Source: Pseudomonas parafulva NBRC 16636 = DSM 17004 (GTDB lineage Bacteria; Pseudomonadota; Gammaproteobacteria; Pseudomonadales; Pseudomonadaceae). From it: DNA of 64,000 bases. Shown piece by piece: positions 1-8,199 of this stretch (positions are counted from its first letter, which is position 1; each line of letters begins with the position of its first letter). A model generated the notes under the pieces. That model was not told the origin of the DNA, searched no databases, and was given only the letters and a program-made list of their open reading frames with translations. Both the position numbers and the translations under genes were made by a program. The stretch covers positions 59,110 through 123,109 of the forward strand of contig NZ_BBIU01000019.1 of the NCBI RefSeq assembly GCF_000730645.1, in the 5' to 3' direction.

Positions 1-207
1 CTGGGCGATGGTCAGGTGGCGCTTGCGCTCCTGGAACGCCTGGATCACAGCAAGCCCCCGTGCCAGCGAGGTCATGAAATCCGGGTCACCGGTAAAGGCC
101 TGAATACGCTTGGCCGGCGAGGCCACGATGGGTGGCGCCAGCGCTGTTGTCGCCCCGCGGGCCGAGGCAGGGTTGGAAGGATCGTTGGCTGACAGTTCAT
201 CGCTCAT
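1..207 (-). CDS. pcaR: PcaR transcriptional regulator, 5' end only
   Basis: This is the N-terminal 69 codons of an IclR-family regulator; the rest lies left of the window. In P. putida, PcaR activates the protocatechuate/beta-ketoadipate genes in response to beta-ketoadipate and represses itself. The visible part runs from MSDELSAND through a segment ending LTIAQ, which matches PcaR as I remember it and enters the winged-helix domain. The ATG at 205-207 is preceded by GAGGTG on the minus strand, a good ribosome binding site. A perfect PcaR operator lies 27 bases upstream, between the gene and its promoter elements, which strongly supports the name. Only the truncation limits certainty. Confidence 0.92.
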   Translation of the reverse strand, partial: MSDELSANDPSNPASARGATTALAPPIVASPAKRIQAFTGDPDFMTSLARGLAVIQAFQERKRHLTIAQ

Positions 208-233
208 CGCGCACCTCAAAAAAACGCCGGTTC

Positions 234-273
234 GTGCGATTATCGAACAAACGGCCGATAATCGCAATTGACC
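234..273. promoter_or_regulatory. PcaR operator pair with divergent promoters
   Basis: Positions 234-248 read GTGCGATTATCGAAC, the exact reverse complement of the published 15-base PcaR operator GTTCGATAATCGCAC as I remember it. A second, imperfect copy (12 of 15) lies in the opposite orientation at 253-267. On the minus strand, TTGCGA (262-267) and GATAAT (239-244), 17 bases apart, form the likely pcaR promoter, so operator binding would cover it. On the plus strand, TTGACC (268-273) starts immediately after the second copy and would be the -35 of a rightward transcript. The layout is seen directly; control of the rightward transcript by PcaR is inferred. Confidence 0.8.
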
Positions 274-300
274 GCCGACACGTTTGCTTATACCTTTCTC

Positions 301-391
301 AGGCCACTTGTGGCTTCTTTGGAGAGACTGGTCAGGTACCCACCGTAGAAGTCTCAGGCAACGGCCTCGTCCTAGGGCGAGGCCGTTTTTC
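301..391 (+). ncRNA. Candidate small RNA divergent from pcaR
   Basis: A promoter-like pair, TTGACC (268-273) and TACCTT (291-296) with 17 bases between, is followed by about 90 bases that end in a strong intrinsic terminator. Three hairpins are visible: GCCA/TGGC closed by a CTTG tetraloop (303-314), GAGAC/GTCTC (324-328 with 351-355), and the terminator stem (361-386). No convincing coding frame of any length fits between start and stop. The third hairpin plus T-run has nothing else to terminate, since pcaR runs the other way and the next gene starts more than 200 bases later. The TCTCAGGCAA string at 352-361 recalls glycine riboswitches, but the rest of that fold is missing. No known family is assigned. 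Confidence 0.55.
361..390 (+). terminator. Intrinsic terminator of the candidate sRNA
   Basis: A 9-bp perfect stem, ACGGCCTCG (361-369) with CGAGGCCGT (378-386), is closed by an 8-base loop and followed by five T residues on the plus strand. Confidence 0.85.
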
Positions 392-526
392 ATGCGGCGC
401 TTTACATGCACTGCAACGAACTTTCCATCTGGCCGGTTCTCAAACCTGCAAGGGCCAGTTTGATCTCGCCTGCGCCACCTTTGCATGCGCCCTGCATGTC
501 ACGATGGTTGGCAAACTTCCTATTGA

Positions 527-532
527 TATACT
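527..532 (+). promoter_or_regulatory. Possible -10 element for the 67-aa protein
   Basis: TATACT lies 78 bases before the GTG start of the small gene that follows. The best upstream -35 candidate, TTGGCA, is only 13 bases away, which is too close, so only the -10 is supported. Confidence 0.35.
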
Positions 533-609
533 GTGCCTGTTCCAGCGGCCGCTTACCGGTACGCGGGACCACGCACTCCGCGGTTATTACACTCATTCAG
601 GTACTGCAT

Positions 610-813
610 GTGACGAAAGAAGAACTGCGCGCAGAACTCGAGCGCCAGGCAGAACGTTACAAGGATGTATACGGTGGCGAGGTCACGACCTACGCCGCGC
701 AAACAGAACCCGAACGCAAACCTTGGCGCAAACGTGCCACTGTTCAGGATCAAGCGTTCAACCAGGAACTCGAGCGCATGGAAAAAGAACTGCGCAGCGA
801 AGATTCCCCGTAG
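610..813 (+). CDS. Small charged hypothetical protein, 67 aa
   Basis: The gene encodes a short, soluble, very hydrophilic protein rich in Glu, Arg and Lys, with predicted helical stretches at both ends (TKEELRAELERQAER and QELERMEKELRSED). I do not recognise a family with a known function. The chosen start is the GTG at 610, because upstream residues in the same frame are a Cys- and Pro-rich run untypical of the protein, while the part after GTG has the codon use of a real gene. A weak AGG precedes the start. It sits alone between the candidate sRNA and a strong hairpin at 827-857. No membrane segment or signal peptide is present. Confidence 0.65.
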   Translation: MTKEELRAELERQAERYKDVYGGEVTTYAAQTEPERKPWRKRATVQDQAFNQELERMEKELRSEDSP

Positions 814-826
814 CGCAGTTGATAAA

Positions 827-857
827 GCCCCTTGCCCGGCACGCCTGGGCAAGGGGC
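827..857 (+). terminator. Strong hairpin after the 67-aa gene
   Basis: An 11-bp perfect stem, GCCCCTTGCCC (827-837) with GGGCAAGGGGC (847-857), begins 13 bases after the stop codon. There is no T-run after it, so it may end the transcript weakly or protect the 3' end. Confidence 0.6.
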
Positions 858-1120
858 GCAGAAGCTGCGCCCGCTGATCATGAAATGGAATTACACAAAT
901 TTCATACAAACGTTTGAATTGATCTAGATCGATCTTTTCATGGCGTTTTCGGAGGCAATCGCTGCCTTTAAGCGTTTTTATGAGCTGATGCTTTTAGTTG
1001 CTCGCCGCCGGGCAGTGGGGTGAAAGCCGCCAGGAGGGGATGAACCGTGCGTAACGGGTGCATCGATTGCCAAGGTTTTCTGGCATAATCCGGCCCCCCT
1101 ATGACCGCCAGACAACCTTC
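858..1120 (+). other. AT-rich intergenic region before pit
   Basis: No credible gene is seen on either strand in the stretch from the small gene to pit. The first 100 bases are AT-rich. An extended -10-like TGGCATAAT lies at 1081-1089, about 30 bases before the pit start, and is the best promoter candidate, although no good -35 is spaced correctly. I found no convincing Pho box, so phosphate control of pit is not supported by this sequence. Confidence 0.4.
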
Positions 1121-2593
1121 ATGATCGATTTATTCAGCGGACTGGATGCCTGGGTATTGGTGAGCCTGCTGCTCGCCCTCACCTTCGTGCTCGCCTTCGA
1201 GTTCATCAATGGCTTTCATGACACCGCCAACGCGGTAGCCACCGTCATCTATACCAAAGCCATGCCGCCACACCTCGCCGTGTTCTTCTCCGGGGTGTTC
1301 AACTTCCTCGGCGTGCTGCTGGGCGGGGTCGGGGTGGCGTATGCCATCGTCCACCTGCTTCCGGTCGAGCTGCTGATCAATGTGAACACCGGGCATGGCC
1401 TGGCCATGGTCTTCTCGTTACTGGCGGCAGCCATCACCTGGAACCTGGGTACCTGGTACTTCGGCATTCCGGCCTCCAGCTCGCATACCCTGATCGGCTC
1501 CATTCTGGGCGTAGGGCTGGCCAATGCCCTGATCAACGACATCCCGCTGGGTGATGGCGTCAACTGGCAGAAGGCTATCGACATTGCCATGTCGCTGGTG
1601 GTCTCCCCCATCGCCGGCTTCGCCGTTGCCGCACTGGTGCTGATCGGCCTGAAATGGTGGCGCCCGCTGTCGAAGATGCACAAGACGCCTGAACAGCGCC
1701 GCAAGCTCGACGACAAGAAACACCCGCCCTTCTGGAACCGCCTGGTGCTGGTGATCTCAGCCATGGGCGTGAGCTTCGTGCACGGCTCCAACGATGGCCA
1801 GAAAGGCATTGGCCTGATCATGCTGGTGCTGATCGGCATCGTCCCGGCCAAGTTCGTGCTCGACCTGAACAGCACCACCTACCAGATCGAGCGTACCCGT
1901 GACGCGACGCTGCACATGAGCCAGTTCTACCAGCGCAACGCCGCCACCCTGGGCGAGTTCCTGGCACTGGGCAAAGCCAAGGCCAGTGACCTGCCGGAGA
2001 AATTCAGCTGCAACCCGCAGCAGACCGAACCGACCATCGCGGCGCTGCAGTCTTCCCTGCAGGGCGTGACCGACTACCGGGCACTGGACGCCGACAAGCG
2101 CGTCGAAGTGCGTCGCTACCTGCTGTGCCTGGACGACACGGCGAAAAAGGTCGGCAAGTTGCCAGGGCTGGACGCCCGCGAAAAAGCAGACCTGGAAAAA
2201 CTGCGTAAAGACCTGACCGCCACCACCGAATACGCACCGTTCTGGGTGATCGTGGCGGTGGCACTGGCCCTCGGCCTGGGCACCATGGTCGGCTGGAAAC
2301 GCGTGGTGCTTACCGTGGGTGAAAAAATCGGCAAGCAGGGCATGACCTATGCCCAGGGCATGTCGGCCCAGATCACCGCAGCCTGCGCCATCGGCATGGC
2401 CAACGTGTTCGCCCTGCCGGTATCGACCACCCACGTGCTGTCGTCCGGTGTGGCCGGCACCATGGTCGCCAACAAAAGCGGCTTGCAGGGCGGCACGGTG
2501 AAAACCATCCTGCTGGCCTGGGTGCTCACCCTGCCAGCGTCCATGGGCCTGGCCGCCGGCCTGTTCTGGCTGGCCTCCAAAGCGCTCAGCTAA
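1121..2593 (+). CDS. pit: Low-affinity inorganic phosphate transporter Pit
   Basis: This is a PHO4/PiT-family integral membrane protein of 490 aa that imports phosphate as a neutral metal-phosphate complex driven by protons. The duplicated family signature is visible: FINGFHDTANAVAT near residues 28-41 and VHGSNDGQKGIG near residues 218-229, each in a membrane-embedded half. A soluble loop of about 120 residues between the halves (roughly 265-385) is rich in charged residues. Many hydrophobic segments flank it. The ATG at 1121 (MIDLFSG) was chosen over an in-frame upstream start at 1058 because the extra 21 residues are not membrane-like and known Pseudomonas Pit proteins start here. It converges on the ATPase gene, with a hairpin between. 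Confidence 0.93.
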   Translation: MIDLFSGLDAWVLVSLLLALTFVLAFEFINGFHDTANAVATVIYTKAMPPHLAVFFSGVFNFLGVLLGGVGVAYAIVHLLPVELLINVNTGHGLAMVFSLLAAAITWNLGTWYFGIPASSSHTLIGSILGVGLANALINDIPLGDGVNWQKAIDIAMSLVVSPIAGFAVAALVLIGLKWWRPLSKMHKTPEQRRKLDDKKHPPFWNRLVLVISAMGVSFVHGSNDGQKGIGLIMLVLIGIVPAKFVLDLNSTTYQIERTRDATLHMSQFYQRNAATLGEFLALGKAKASDLPEKFSCNPQQTEPTIAALQSSLQGVTDYRALDADKRVEVRRYLLCLDDTAKKVGKLPGLDAREKADLEKLRKDLTATTEYAPFWVIVAVALALGLGTMVGWKRVVLTVGEKIGKQGMTYAQGMSAQITAACAIGMANVFALPVSTTHVLSSGVAGTMVANKSGLQGGTVKTILLAWVLTLPASMGLAAGLFWLASKALS

Positions 2594-2600
2594 AGTGCCA

Positions 2601-2629
2601 GGTGCAGGAGCCGCCCTGGCTCCTGCACC
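2601..2629. terminator. Bidirectional hairpin between pit and the ATPase
   Basis: A 12-bp perfect stem, GGTGCAGGAGCC (2601-2612) with GGCTCCTGCACC (2618-2629) and a five-base loop, lies between two convergent genes. It has no T-run on either side, so termination would be partly loop- or Rho-assisted. Confidence 0.65.
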
Positions 2630-2647
2630 CACACAGGCGGTTACCCG

Positions 2648-4123
2648 CTACTTCTTCTTCCCGCCCAGCAACGACCCCATCAAGCCGCGCACCAATTGCC
2701 GCCCAATCTGGTTGGCCGCCTGGCGCATCGCCGACTTGATCGCCTGCCCTGCCGCACCCTGCAAAAACTCACCCGCCTTGTCGGCAAAACTGCTTTCGTC
2801 GGCCTTGGGCTGCGGCGCAGGCTCTACCGCCTCGCCCTTGCGCTGCGTCAGCAGCTCATAGGCAGACTCCCTGTCCACGGGCTTGTCGTAACGCCCGAGC
2901 AAGGGAGAACCCGCGATCAGGGCAGCGCGCTCAGCGTCACTCAGCGGCCCGATACGGGACTGGGGTGGCGCTATGAGTACGCGCTGCACCGTGGCAGGCG
3001 TGCCCTTTTCTTCCAATGTGCCCACCAGCGCCTCGCCAATACCCAGTTCGGTCAATGCCGCCAGGGCATCGAAGGCCGGGTTCGGGCGAAAGCCCTCGGC
3101 CACCGCCCGCAGCGCCTTCTGCTCCTTGGCGGTGTAGGCACGCAGCCCATGCTGGATACGCAGGCCCAGCTGGGCCAGCACAGCGTCCGGCAGGTCTGCA
3201 GGGGATTGGGTCACGAAATACACCCCCACCCCCTTGGAGCGAATCAGCCGCACCACCTGCTCCAGCCGGTCTTGCAACGCCTTGGGTGTGCCCTTGAACA
3301 GCAGGTGGGCTTCATCGAAGAACAGCGCCAGGACCGGCTTGTCGGCATCCCCTCGCTCCGGCAATTGCTCGAACAGCTCGGCCAACAACCACAACAGAAA
3401 AGTCGCGTAGACCTTGGGGGCCTCGTGCACCAGGCGGCTGGCATCAAGCAGGTGGATGCGGCCCTTACCACCTGCAGCCGGCTGCAACAGGTCGTCCAGT
3501 TGCAAGGCCGGCTCGCCGAACAATGTCTCGGCACCCTGCTGCTCCAGCGTGGCCAACCGGCGCAACAACGCCTGGGTAGAGGCAATGGTCACCAACGCGC
3601 TGTCTTCACCCAGCAGTTGCGGGTTGTCCTTGAGGTGCGCGAGCAGCGCCTTCAGGTCCTTGAGGTCCAGCAGCAGCAGCCCTTCCCGGTCAGCCACCTT
3701 GAACGCGGCGTACAGTGCGGCCTGCTGGCTATCGGTTAGATCCAGCAGGTTGCCAAGCAGCAATGGGCCCATCTCGGTCAACGTGGTACGCAGGGGGTGG
3801 CCGGTCTTGCCGGCAATGTCCCACAGGCTGACCGGATACGCCTGCGGCAGGTAGTGCAGCCAGGGCATGCCGGCGATACGTTCGGCCACCTTGCCCTGCG
3901 GCGCACCGGCCGCCCCCAGCCCGCACAGGTCACCTTTAACGTCAGCGGCGAACACGGCGACACCGGCGTCACTGAAGGCCTCGGCCAGATGCTGCAGGGT
4001 CACGGTCTTGCCAGTACCTGTGGCGCCCGCCACCAGGCCATGACGGTTGGCCAGCTTCAGCGCCTGCCCGACCGGCAGGCCGTCTAGCCCAGCCCCTACA
4101 ACGATGGTTGAAGATTCCGACAT
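2648..4123 (-). CDS. HerA/DUF853 family ATPase
   Basis: This 491-aa P-loop ATPase belongs to the HerA-FtsK-like DUF853 family, often annotated as a putative helicase. The Walker A motif GATGTGKT is near residues 35-42 and a Walker B-like LALFFDEAHLLF is near residue 270. A Ser/Thr-rich sensor-like stretch YFVTQSPADLP follows. The C-terminus is basic and ends in Lys-Lys-Lys. The biological substrate is not known; members are cytoplasmic and may act on DNA ends or protein complexes. The start at 4123 (MSESSTIVVGAG) was chosen because upstream in-frame residues run under the chemoreceptor promoter. It is divergent from the chemoreceptor gene. Confidence 0.88.
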   Translation of the reverse strand: MSESSTIVVGAGLDGLPVGQALKLANRHGLVAGATGTGKTVTLQHLAEAFSDAGVAVFAADVKGDLCGLGAAGAPQGKVAERIAGMPWLHYLPQAYPVSLWDIAGKTGHPLRTTLTEMGPLLLGNLLDLTDSQQAALYAAFKVADREGLLLLDLKDLKALLAHLKDNPQLLGEDSALVTIASTQALLRRLATLEQQGAETLFGEPALQLDDLLQPAAGGKGRIHLLDASRLVHEAPKVYATFLLWLLAELFEQLPERGDADKPVLALFFDEAHLLFKGTPKALQDRLEQVVRLIRSKGVGVYFVTQSPADLPDAVLAQLGLRIQHGLRAYTAKEQKALRAVAEGFRPNPAFDALAALTELGIGEALVGTLEEKGTPATVQRVLIAPPQSRIGPLSDAERAALIAGSPLLGRYDKPVDRESAYELLTQRKGEAVEPAPQPKADESSFADKAGEFLQGAAGQAIKSAMRQAANQIGRQLVRGLMGSLLGGKKK

Positions 4124-4139
4124 CTGTTTAATCCTCTGC

Positions 4140-4167
4140 TCAAGCTTTGCCTGGGGTCGGCCGATAC
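4140..4167 (+). promoter_or_regulatory. FliA (sigma-28) promoter of the chemoreceptor
   Basis: TCAAGCTT (4140-4147), a 12-base spacer and GCCGATAC (4160-4167) match the flagellar sigma-28 pattern, which is typical for chemoreceptor genes. Initiation near 4175 would give a leader of about 117 bases. The same element with the same spacing precedes bifA in this window. Confidence 0.78.
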
Positions 4168-4291
4168 CTCGGGGTGATATTTGCCTTACATAGAGAGAAA
4201 AAACCGAAAAGGGACTTTTCGGGATGTTGCACTCGCTGTGCTCGACAGGTGCGAACACCTGATACAACACCTTAGCGGAATCGATAACGCC

Positions 4292-6166
4292 ATGAACAAA
4301 AGCCTTCGTTTCAGCCACAAGATTCTATTGGCAGCCTCACTGATCGTGATACTCGCCTTCAGCCTTTTTACCCTCTACAACGATTACCTGCAGCGTAATG
4401 CGATTCGCGAGGACCTTCAGAACTACCTGGCTGAAATGGGCGCATCCACGTCGACCAACATCCGCAGTTTGTTCGAGGGCCGTATCAAACTGGTGGAAAA
4501 CCTGGCACAGAACATTGCCCAGCAGCCGGCCAGTGCCGAAACGCTGATGGGGCAGAATGCCCTGGTGTCCAGTTTTCTAACGGTGTACCTGGGCAAGGTA
4601 GACGGTGGCTTCAGCGTGCGCCCGGACGCGAAGATGCCGGACGGCTACGACCCCCGCACCCGCCCCTGGTACAAGGACGGCATGAACGCCAGCGGGGCCA
4701 TGCTGACCGAGCCCTATATCGACATGACCACCAACAAGATGGTTATCGGCATCCTGAGCAAGGTCGCCAACGACGTTGGTGTGGTGGGCGGTGACCTGGC
4801 CCTGGACGGCCTGGTGCAGATCATCAATTCGCTGAACTTCGGCGGCATGGGCTACGCCTTCCTGGTCAACGACCAGGGCAAGATCCTGGTGCACCCTGAT
4901 CAGGGCCTGGTGATGAAGTCGCTGTCGGACCTGTTCCCCGAACACGCACCCAAACTGACCGCAGACCTCACCGAGGTGCAGAGCGAGGGCCAGACCCGCC
5001 TGCTCACCTTCACACCAGTGACGGGCCTGCCGTCGGCCAACTGGTACATCGGCCTGTCGATCGACAAGGACAAGGCCTTCGCCATGCTCACCACCTTCCG
5101 CACCTCGGCGGTGATCGCCACGGTGGTGGCGGTGGTCATTATCATCGGCCTGCTTGGCCTGCTGATCCGCGTGCTGTTGCAGCCGCTGCACACCATGACC
5201 CGCGCCATGGAAGACATCGCCGAAGGCGAAGGCGACCTGACCAAACGCCTGCGCATTCACAACCACGACGAATTCGGCATTCTGGGCACCGCCTTCAACC
5301 GCTTCGTCGAGCGCATCCATGCCTCGATCCGCGAGGTGTCTTCGGCCACCGAGCAGGTCAACGAAGTGGCATTGCGGGTGATTAGCGCCTCCAACTCGTC
5401 CATGACCAACTCCGACGAGCAATCCAACCGCACCAACAGCGTGGCCGCCGCCATCAATGAACTGGGCGCAGCCGCCCAGGAGATCGCCGGCAATGCCGCC
5501 CAGGCCTCGCAGCACGCCAGCTCGGCCAGGCTGCTGGCCGAAGAGGGCCAGCAGGTGGTGGAGCGCAGCATTGCCGCCATGAACCGCCTGTCCGACCTGA
5601 TCGTCACCTCCAGCGGCCACATCGAAACGCTGAACGGCAAGACAGTGAATATCGGCCAGATTCTCGAGGTGATCACCAGCATTTCCCAGCAGACCAACCT
5701 GCTGGCTCTGAACGCGGCCATCGAAGCGGCCCGTGCCGGTGAAGCCGGCCGCGGCTTTGCGGTGGTAGCCGATGAGGTGCGCAACCTGGCCCACCGCACC
5801 CAGGAATCGGCGCAGCAGGTACAGGGCATGATCGAGGAACTGCAAGTGGGCGCCCGTGAGTCGGTCGATACCATGGACCAGAGCCAGCGTCACAGCACCG
5901 AAAGCGTGCAGATCGCCAACCAGGCCGGCGAGCGGTTGGACAGCGTTACTGTTCGGATCGGCGAGATCGACGGCATGAACCAGTCGGTTGCCACTGCAAC
6001 CGAGGAGCAGACTGCCGTGGTCGAGGCGATCAACATGGACATCAACGAGATCAACATGCTCAACCAGGAGGGCGTGGAAAACCTGCAGGCCACACTGCGC
6101 GCCTGCTCCGACCTGGAACAGCAAGCCAGCCGCCTCAAGCACCTGGTCGGCACGTTCAGAATCTGA
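4292..6166 (+). CDS. mcpG: Methyl-accepting chemotaxis protein, McpG-like
   Basis: This is a 624-aa transmembrane chemoreceptor. A membrane helix near residues 11-29 leads to a periplasmic dCache domain (about 35-270), then a second helix (about 275-300), HAMP, and a long signalling coiled coil with the hairpin tip near [18 protein letters not shown]. The amino-acid-binding signature is present: Y119, R124, W126, Y127, Y142, D144 and D168. From gene context and sequence I believe it corresponds to the GABA receptor McpG (PP_1371) of P. putida, but ligand specificity cannot be read from sequence alone. The start MNKSLRF at 4292 places a basic N-terminus before the first helix. No C-terminal CheR-tethering pentapeptide is present. 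Confidence 0.88.
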   Translation: MNKSLRFSHKILLAASLIVILAFSLFTLYNDYLQRNAIREDLQNYLAEMGASTSTNIRSLFEGRIKLVENLAQNIAQQPASAETLMGQNALVSSFLTVYLGKVDGGFSVRPDAKMPDGYDPRTRPWYKDGMNASGAMLTEPYIDMTTNKMVIGILSKVANDVGVVGGDLALDGLVQIINSLNFGGMGYAFLVNDQGKILVHPDQGLVMKSLSDLFPEHAPKLTADLTEVQSEGQTRLLTFTPVTGLPSANWYIGLSIDKDKAFAMLTTFRTSAVIATVVAVVIIIGLLGLLIRVLLQPLHTMTRAMEDIAEGEGDLTKRLRIHNHDEFGILGTAFNRFVERIHASIREVSSATEQVNEVALRVISASNSSMTNSDEQSNRTNSVAAAINELGAAAQEIAGNAAQASQHASSARLLAEEGQQVVERSIAAMNRLSDLIVTSSGHIETLNGKTVNIGQILEVITSISQQTNLLALNAAIEAARAGEAGRGFAVVADEVRNLAHRTQESAQQVQGMIEELQVGARESVDTMDQSQRHSTESVQIANQAGERLDSVTVRIGEIDGMNQSVATATEEQTAVVEAINMDINEINMLNQEGVENLQATLRACSDLEQQASRLKHLVGTFRI

Positions 6167-6320
6167 CAGCCAACCACCAGCGGCAGGTATGTGGCCTGCT
6201 GCTGGCCATCAGCCCATCAGCGGCCGATCGAACAAACCATCCTTCCACAAGGTCAACTTTAGGCGTGTCATCGCCGGCCAATCACTGCCGGATGACAGAC
6301 CCGAATACGATCCCGGAGGG

Positions 6321-7442
6321 ATGCTGATCGTGCACATCGCCGACATCACCATGTTCTACGCCCCGGCCAGCGGCGGCGTACGGACGTACCTTGATGCCAA
6401 ACACCATCGCCTGGACGCACTGCAGGGTGTGCGCCACAGCCTGCTGATACCCGGCGCCAGCGCCACCCACGCAGACGGCGTGTACCATGTGCCCTCCCCA
6501 CCCCTGCCATTCGGCAAGGGCTACCGTTTCCCGGTACGCCTGGCGCCTTGGTGCAATGTGCTGCGCGACCTGCAACCTGACCTGATCGAAGTGGGCGACC
6601 CCTACCTCACCGCCTGGGCGGCCCTGGAGGCGCGGCGCAAACTGGATGTGCCTGTGATCGGCTTCTACCACTCCGACCTGCCCCTGTTGGTAAGCAATCG
6701 CATGGGCAATTGGTTCACCCCTAACGTGGAAGCCTACGTCAGCAAGCTGTATGGCAATTTCGACCGGGTGCTCGCCCCAAGCAAGGTGATGGCCGACAAG
6801 CTCAAGCGCCTGGGCGTGCGCGATGTGCACGTCCAGCCCCTCGGGGTAGACCTGGCCACCTTCAACCCTTCACGGCGCGACCCACAGGTACGCGCCGAGC
6901 TGGGTATCGCCGACACCAGCCGCCTGTTGATCTACGCAGGCCGTGGCTCACGGGAGAAGAACCTGCCGGTGCTGCTGGAGTGCATGCGCCAGCTTGGGCG
7001 TGGCTACCACCTGCTGCTGGTAGGCTCGAACATGCCCAGCAACGTGCCCGACAACGTCAGCGTGATTGGCCAGTTCTGCCCGGCACACGAAGTGGCGCGG
7101 CTGATGGCCAGTGCCGACCTGCTGGTGCATGCAGGGGACCAGGAAACCTTCGGCCTGGTGATCCTTGAAGCCATGGCCAGCGCCACGCCAGTGGTCGCGG
7201 TGCGCGCCGGCGCGTTCGGGGAAATCGTCAACGACCAGTGCGGCCGGCTGTGCCAGCCCAACGATGCGCAAGCGATGGCCGCCGCCGTGCGTGAAGCCTT
7301 TGAGGCCGGCGTGCGTAACCTCGGCGCCCAGGCCCGTCACCACGTGGAAACCTGCTACTCATGGGACAGCGTGGTCAATGGCCTGCTGCAACACTATCAC
7401 GCCGTACTCGGCCACCCGCTGCAGGTGCGCGCCCATGCCTGA
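6321..7442 (+). CDS. GT4-type glycosyltransferase
   Basis: This 373-aa GT-B fold glycosyltransferase (group 1, GT4-like) transfers a sugar from an activated nucleotide donor. The N-terminal acceptor domain carries the glycine-rich ASGGVRTYL near residue 14. The C-terminal donor domain shows YAGRGSREKNLPVLLE and the EX7E-type motif ETFGLVILEAMA near residue 277. It has no signal peptide or membrane helix, so it is cytoplasmic or peripheral. GGAGGG directly precedes the ATG at 6321. Its stop overlaps the next gene by 8 bases, and that gene overlaps a YbhN-like membrane protein gene by 4. This suggests one glycolipid or glycan pathway, but the product is unknown. Confidence 0.88.
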   Translation: MLIVHIADITMFYAPASGGVRTYLDAKHHRLDALQGVRHSLLIPGASATHADGVYHVPSPPLPFGKGYRFPVRLAPWCNVLRDLQPDLIEVGDPYLTAWAALEARRKLDVPVIGFYHSDLPLLVSNRMGNWFTPNVEAYVSKLYGNFDRVLAPSKVMADKLKRLGVRDVHVQPLGVDLATFNPSRRDPQVRAELGIADTSRLLIYAGRGSREKNLPVLLECMRQLGRGYHLLLVGSNMPSNVPDNVSVIGQFCPAHEVARLMASADLLVHAGDQETFGLVILEAMASATPVVAVRAGAFGEIVNDQCGRLCQPNDAQAMAAAVREAFEAGVRNLGAQARHHVETCYSWDSVVNGLLQHYHAVLGHPLQVRAHA

Positions 7443-8199
7443 AGCGTCTGCCAACCCTCGCAGCCTGATGCTGGTATTGCATGACGTAGCGCCAGAAACC
7501 TGGCCAGACTACGAGCCGTTCGTACAGGCCGTGGACGCGCTGGGTGATGTACCCATGACCTGGCTGGTGGTGCCGGACTTTCATCGGCGCAACCCGCTGC
7601 ACCAGGCACCTGGGTTCTGCCAGATGCTTGAACACCGCCTGGCGGCGGGCGACGAGCTGGCGTTGCACGGTTATGCACATGCCGACGAAGGGCCACTGCC
7701 ACGCACGCCCGTCGAGTACTTCATGCGCCGTATCTATACCCACGAGGGTGAGTTCTATGGGCTGGATGAGCAGCAGGCCCTGACCCGCCTGCAAGATGGC
7801 CTGGCCCTGTTTGCGCAGCAGGGCTGGCCGGTGGCAGGGTTCGTTGCCCCGGCGTGGCTCATGAGTGAAGGCACGCGCCAGGCACTGCGTCGGTTGCCCC
7901 TCAAGTACACCAGCACGCCGCAGCACCTCTATCGGCTGCCAGACTTCACCGCGATAGATGCACCCGGGCTGGTGTGGAGCGCCCGCAGTGCCTGGCGCCG
8001 GGAATTTTCACGCGTGCTCTGCAACTGGCAGTGCCGCCGTTGGCAAGGCGCCAACACGCTGCGCCTGGGGCTGCACCCGGTGGACATGCGCCACCGTTCG
8101 TCCCGCGAGTACTGGCTGCGCACGTTGCAGAAGCTGCTTGAAGACGGGCGCCAGCCCTTGACCAAATCCGCCTGGCTGGAGCGCCAGGTAGCCGCATGA
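7435..8199 (+). CDS. DUF2334 polysaccharide deacetylase-like protein
   Basis: This 254-aa protein of the DUF2334 branch of the NodB/carbohydrate esterase 4 superfamily would remove an acetyl group from an N-acetylated sugar using a metal ion. Family motifs are visible: LVLHDVAPETW near the N-terminus, ALHGYAHAD with the H-x3-H metal pair, FVAPAWLMS, and LGLHPVDM near the C-terminus. There is no signal peptide, so it would act on the cytoplasmic side, which fits an intermediate made by the upstream glycosyltransferase. The start overlaps that gene by 8 bases and its stop overlaps the next start as ATGA, implying translational coupling. The actual substrate is unknown. Confidence 0.83.
   Translation: MPEASANPRSLMLVLHDVAPETWPDYEPFVQAVDALGDVPMTWLVVPDFHRRNPLHQAPGFCQMLEHRLAAGDELALHGYAHADEGPLPRTPVEYFMRRIYTHEGEFYGLDEQQALTRLQDGLALFAQQGWPVAGFVAPAWLMSEGTRQALRRLPLKYTSTPQHLYRLPDFTAIDAPGLVWSARSAWRREFSRVLCNWQCRRWQGANTLRLGLHPVDMRHRSSREYWLRTLQKLLEDGRQPLTKSAWLERQVAA

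Noticed and set aside
301..391. Glycine riboswitch
   Set aside because: Only the GGAGAG and TCTCAGGCAA strings match; the aptamer core and length are wrong, and no glycine gene follows.
132..917. A 261-codon plus-strand open frame at the left edge
   Set aside because: It runs through the pcaR start, the operator and the candidate sRNA, and is antisense or out of frame to better-supported features.
1081..1120. Pho box before pit
   Set aside because: No pair of CTGTCAT-like repeats with proper spacing is present.
4577..6142. Long minus-strand frame under the chemoreceptor
   Set aside because: It is antisense to a complete, well-matched chemoreceptor and is rich in His and Gly from complement codons.
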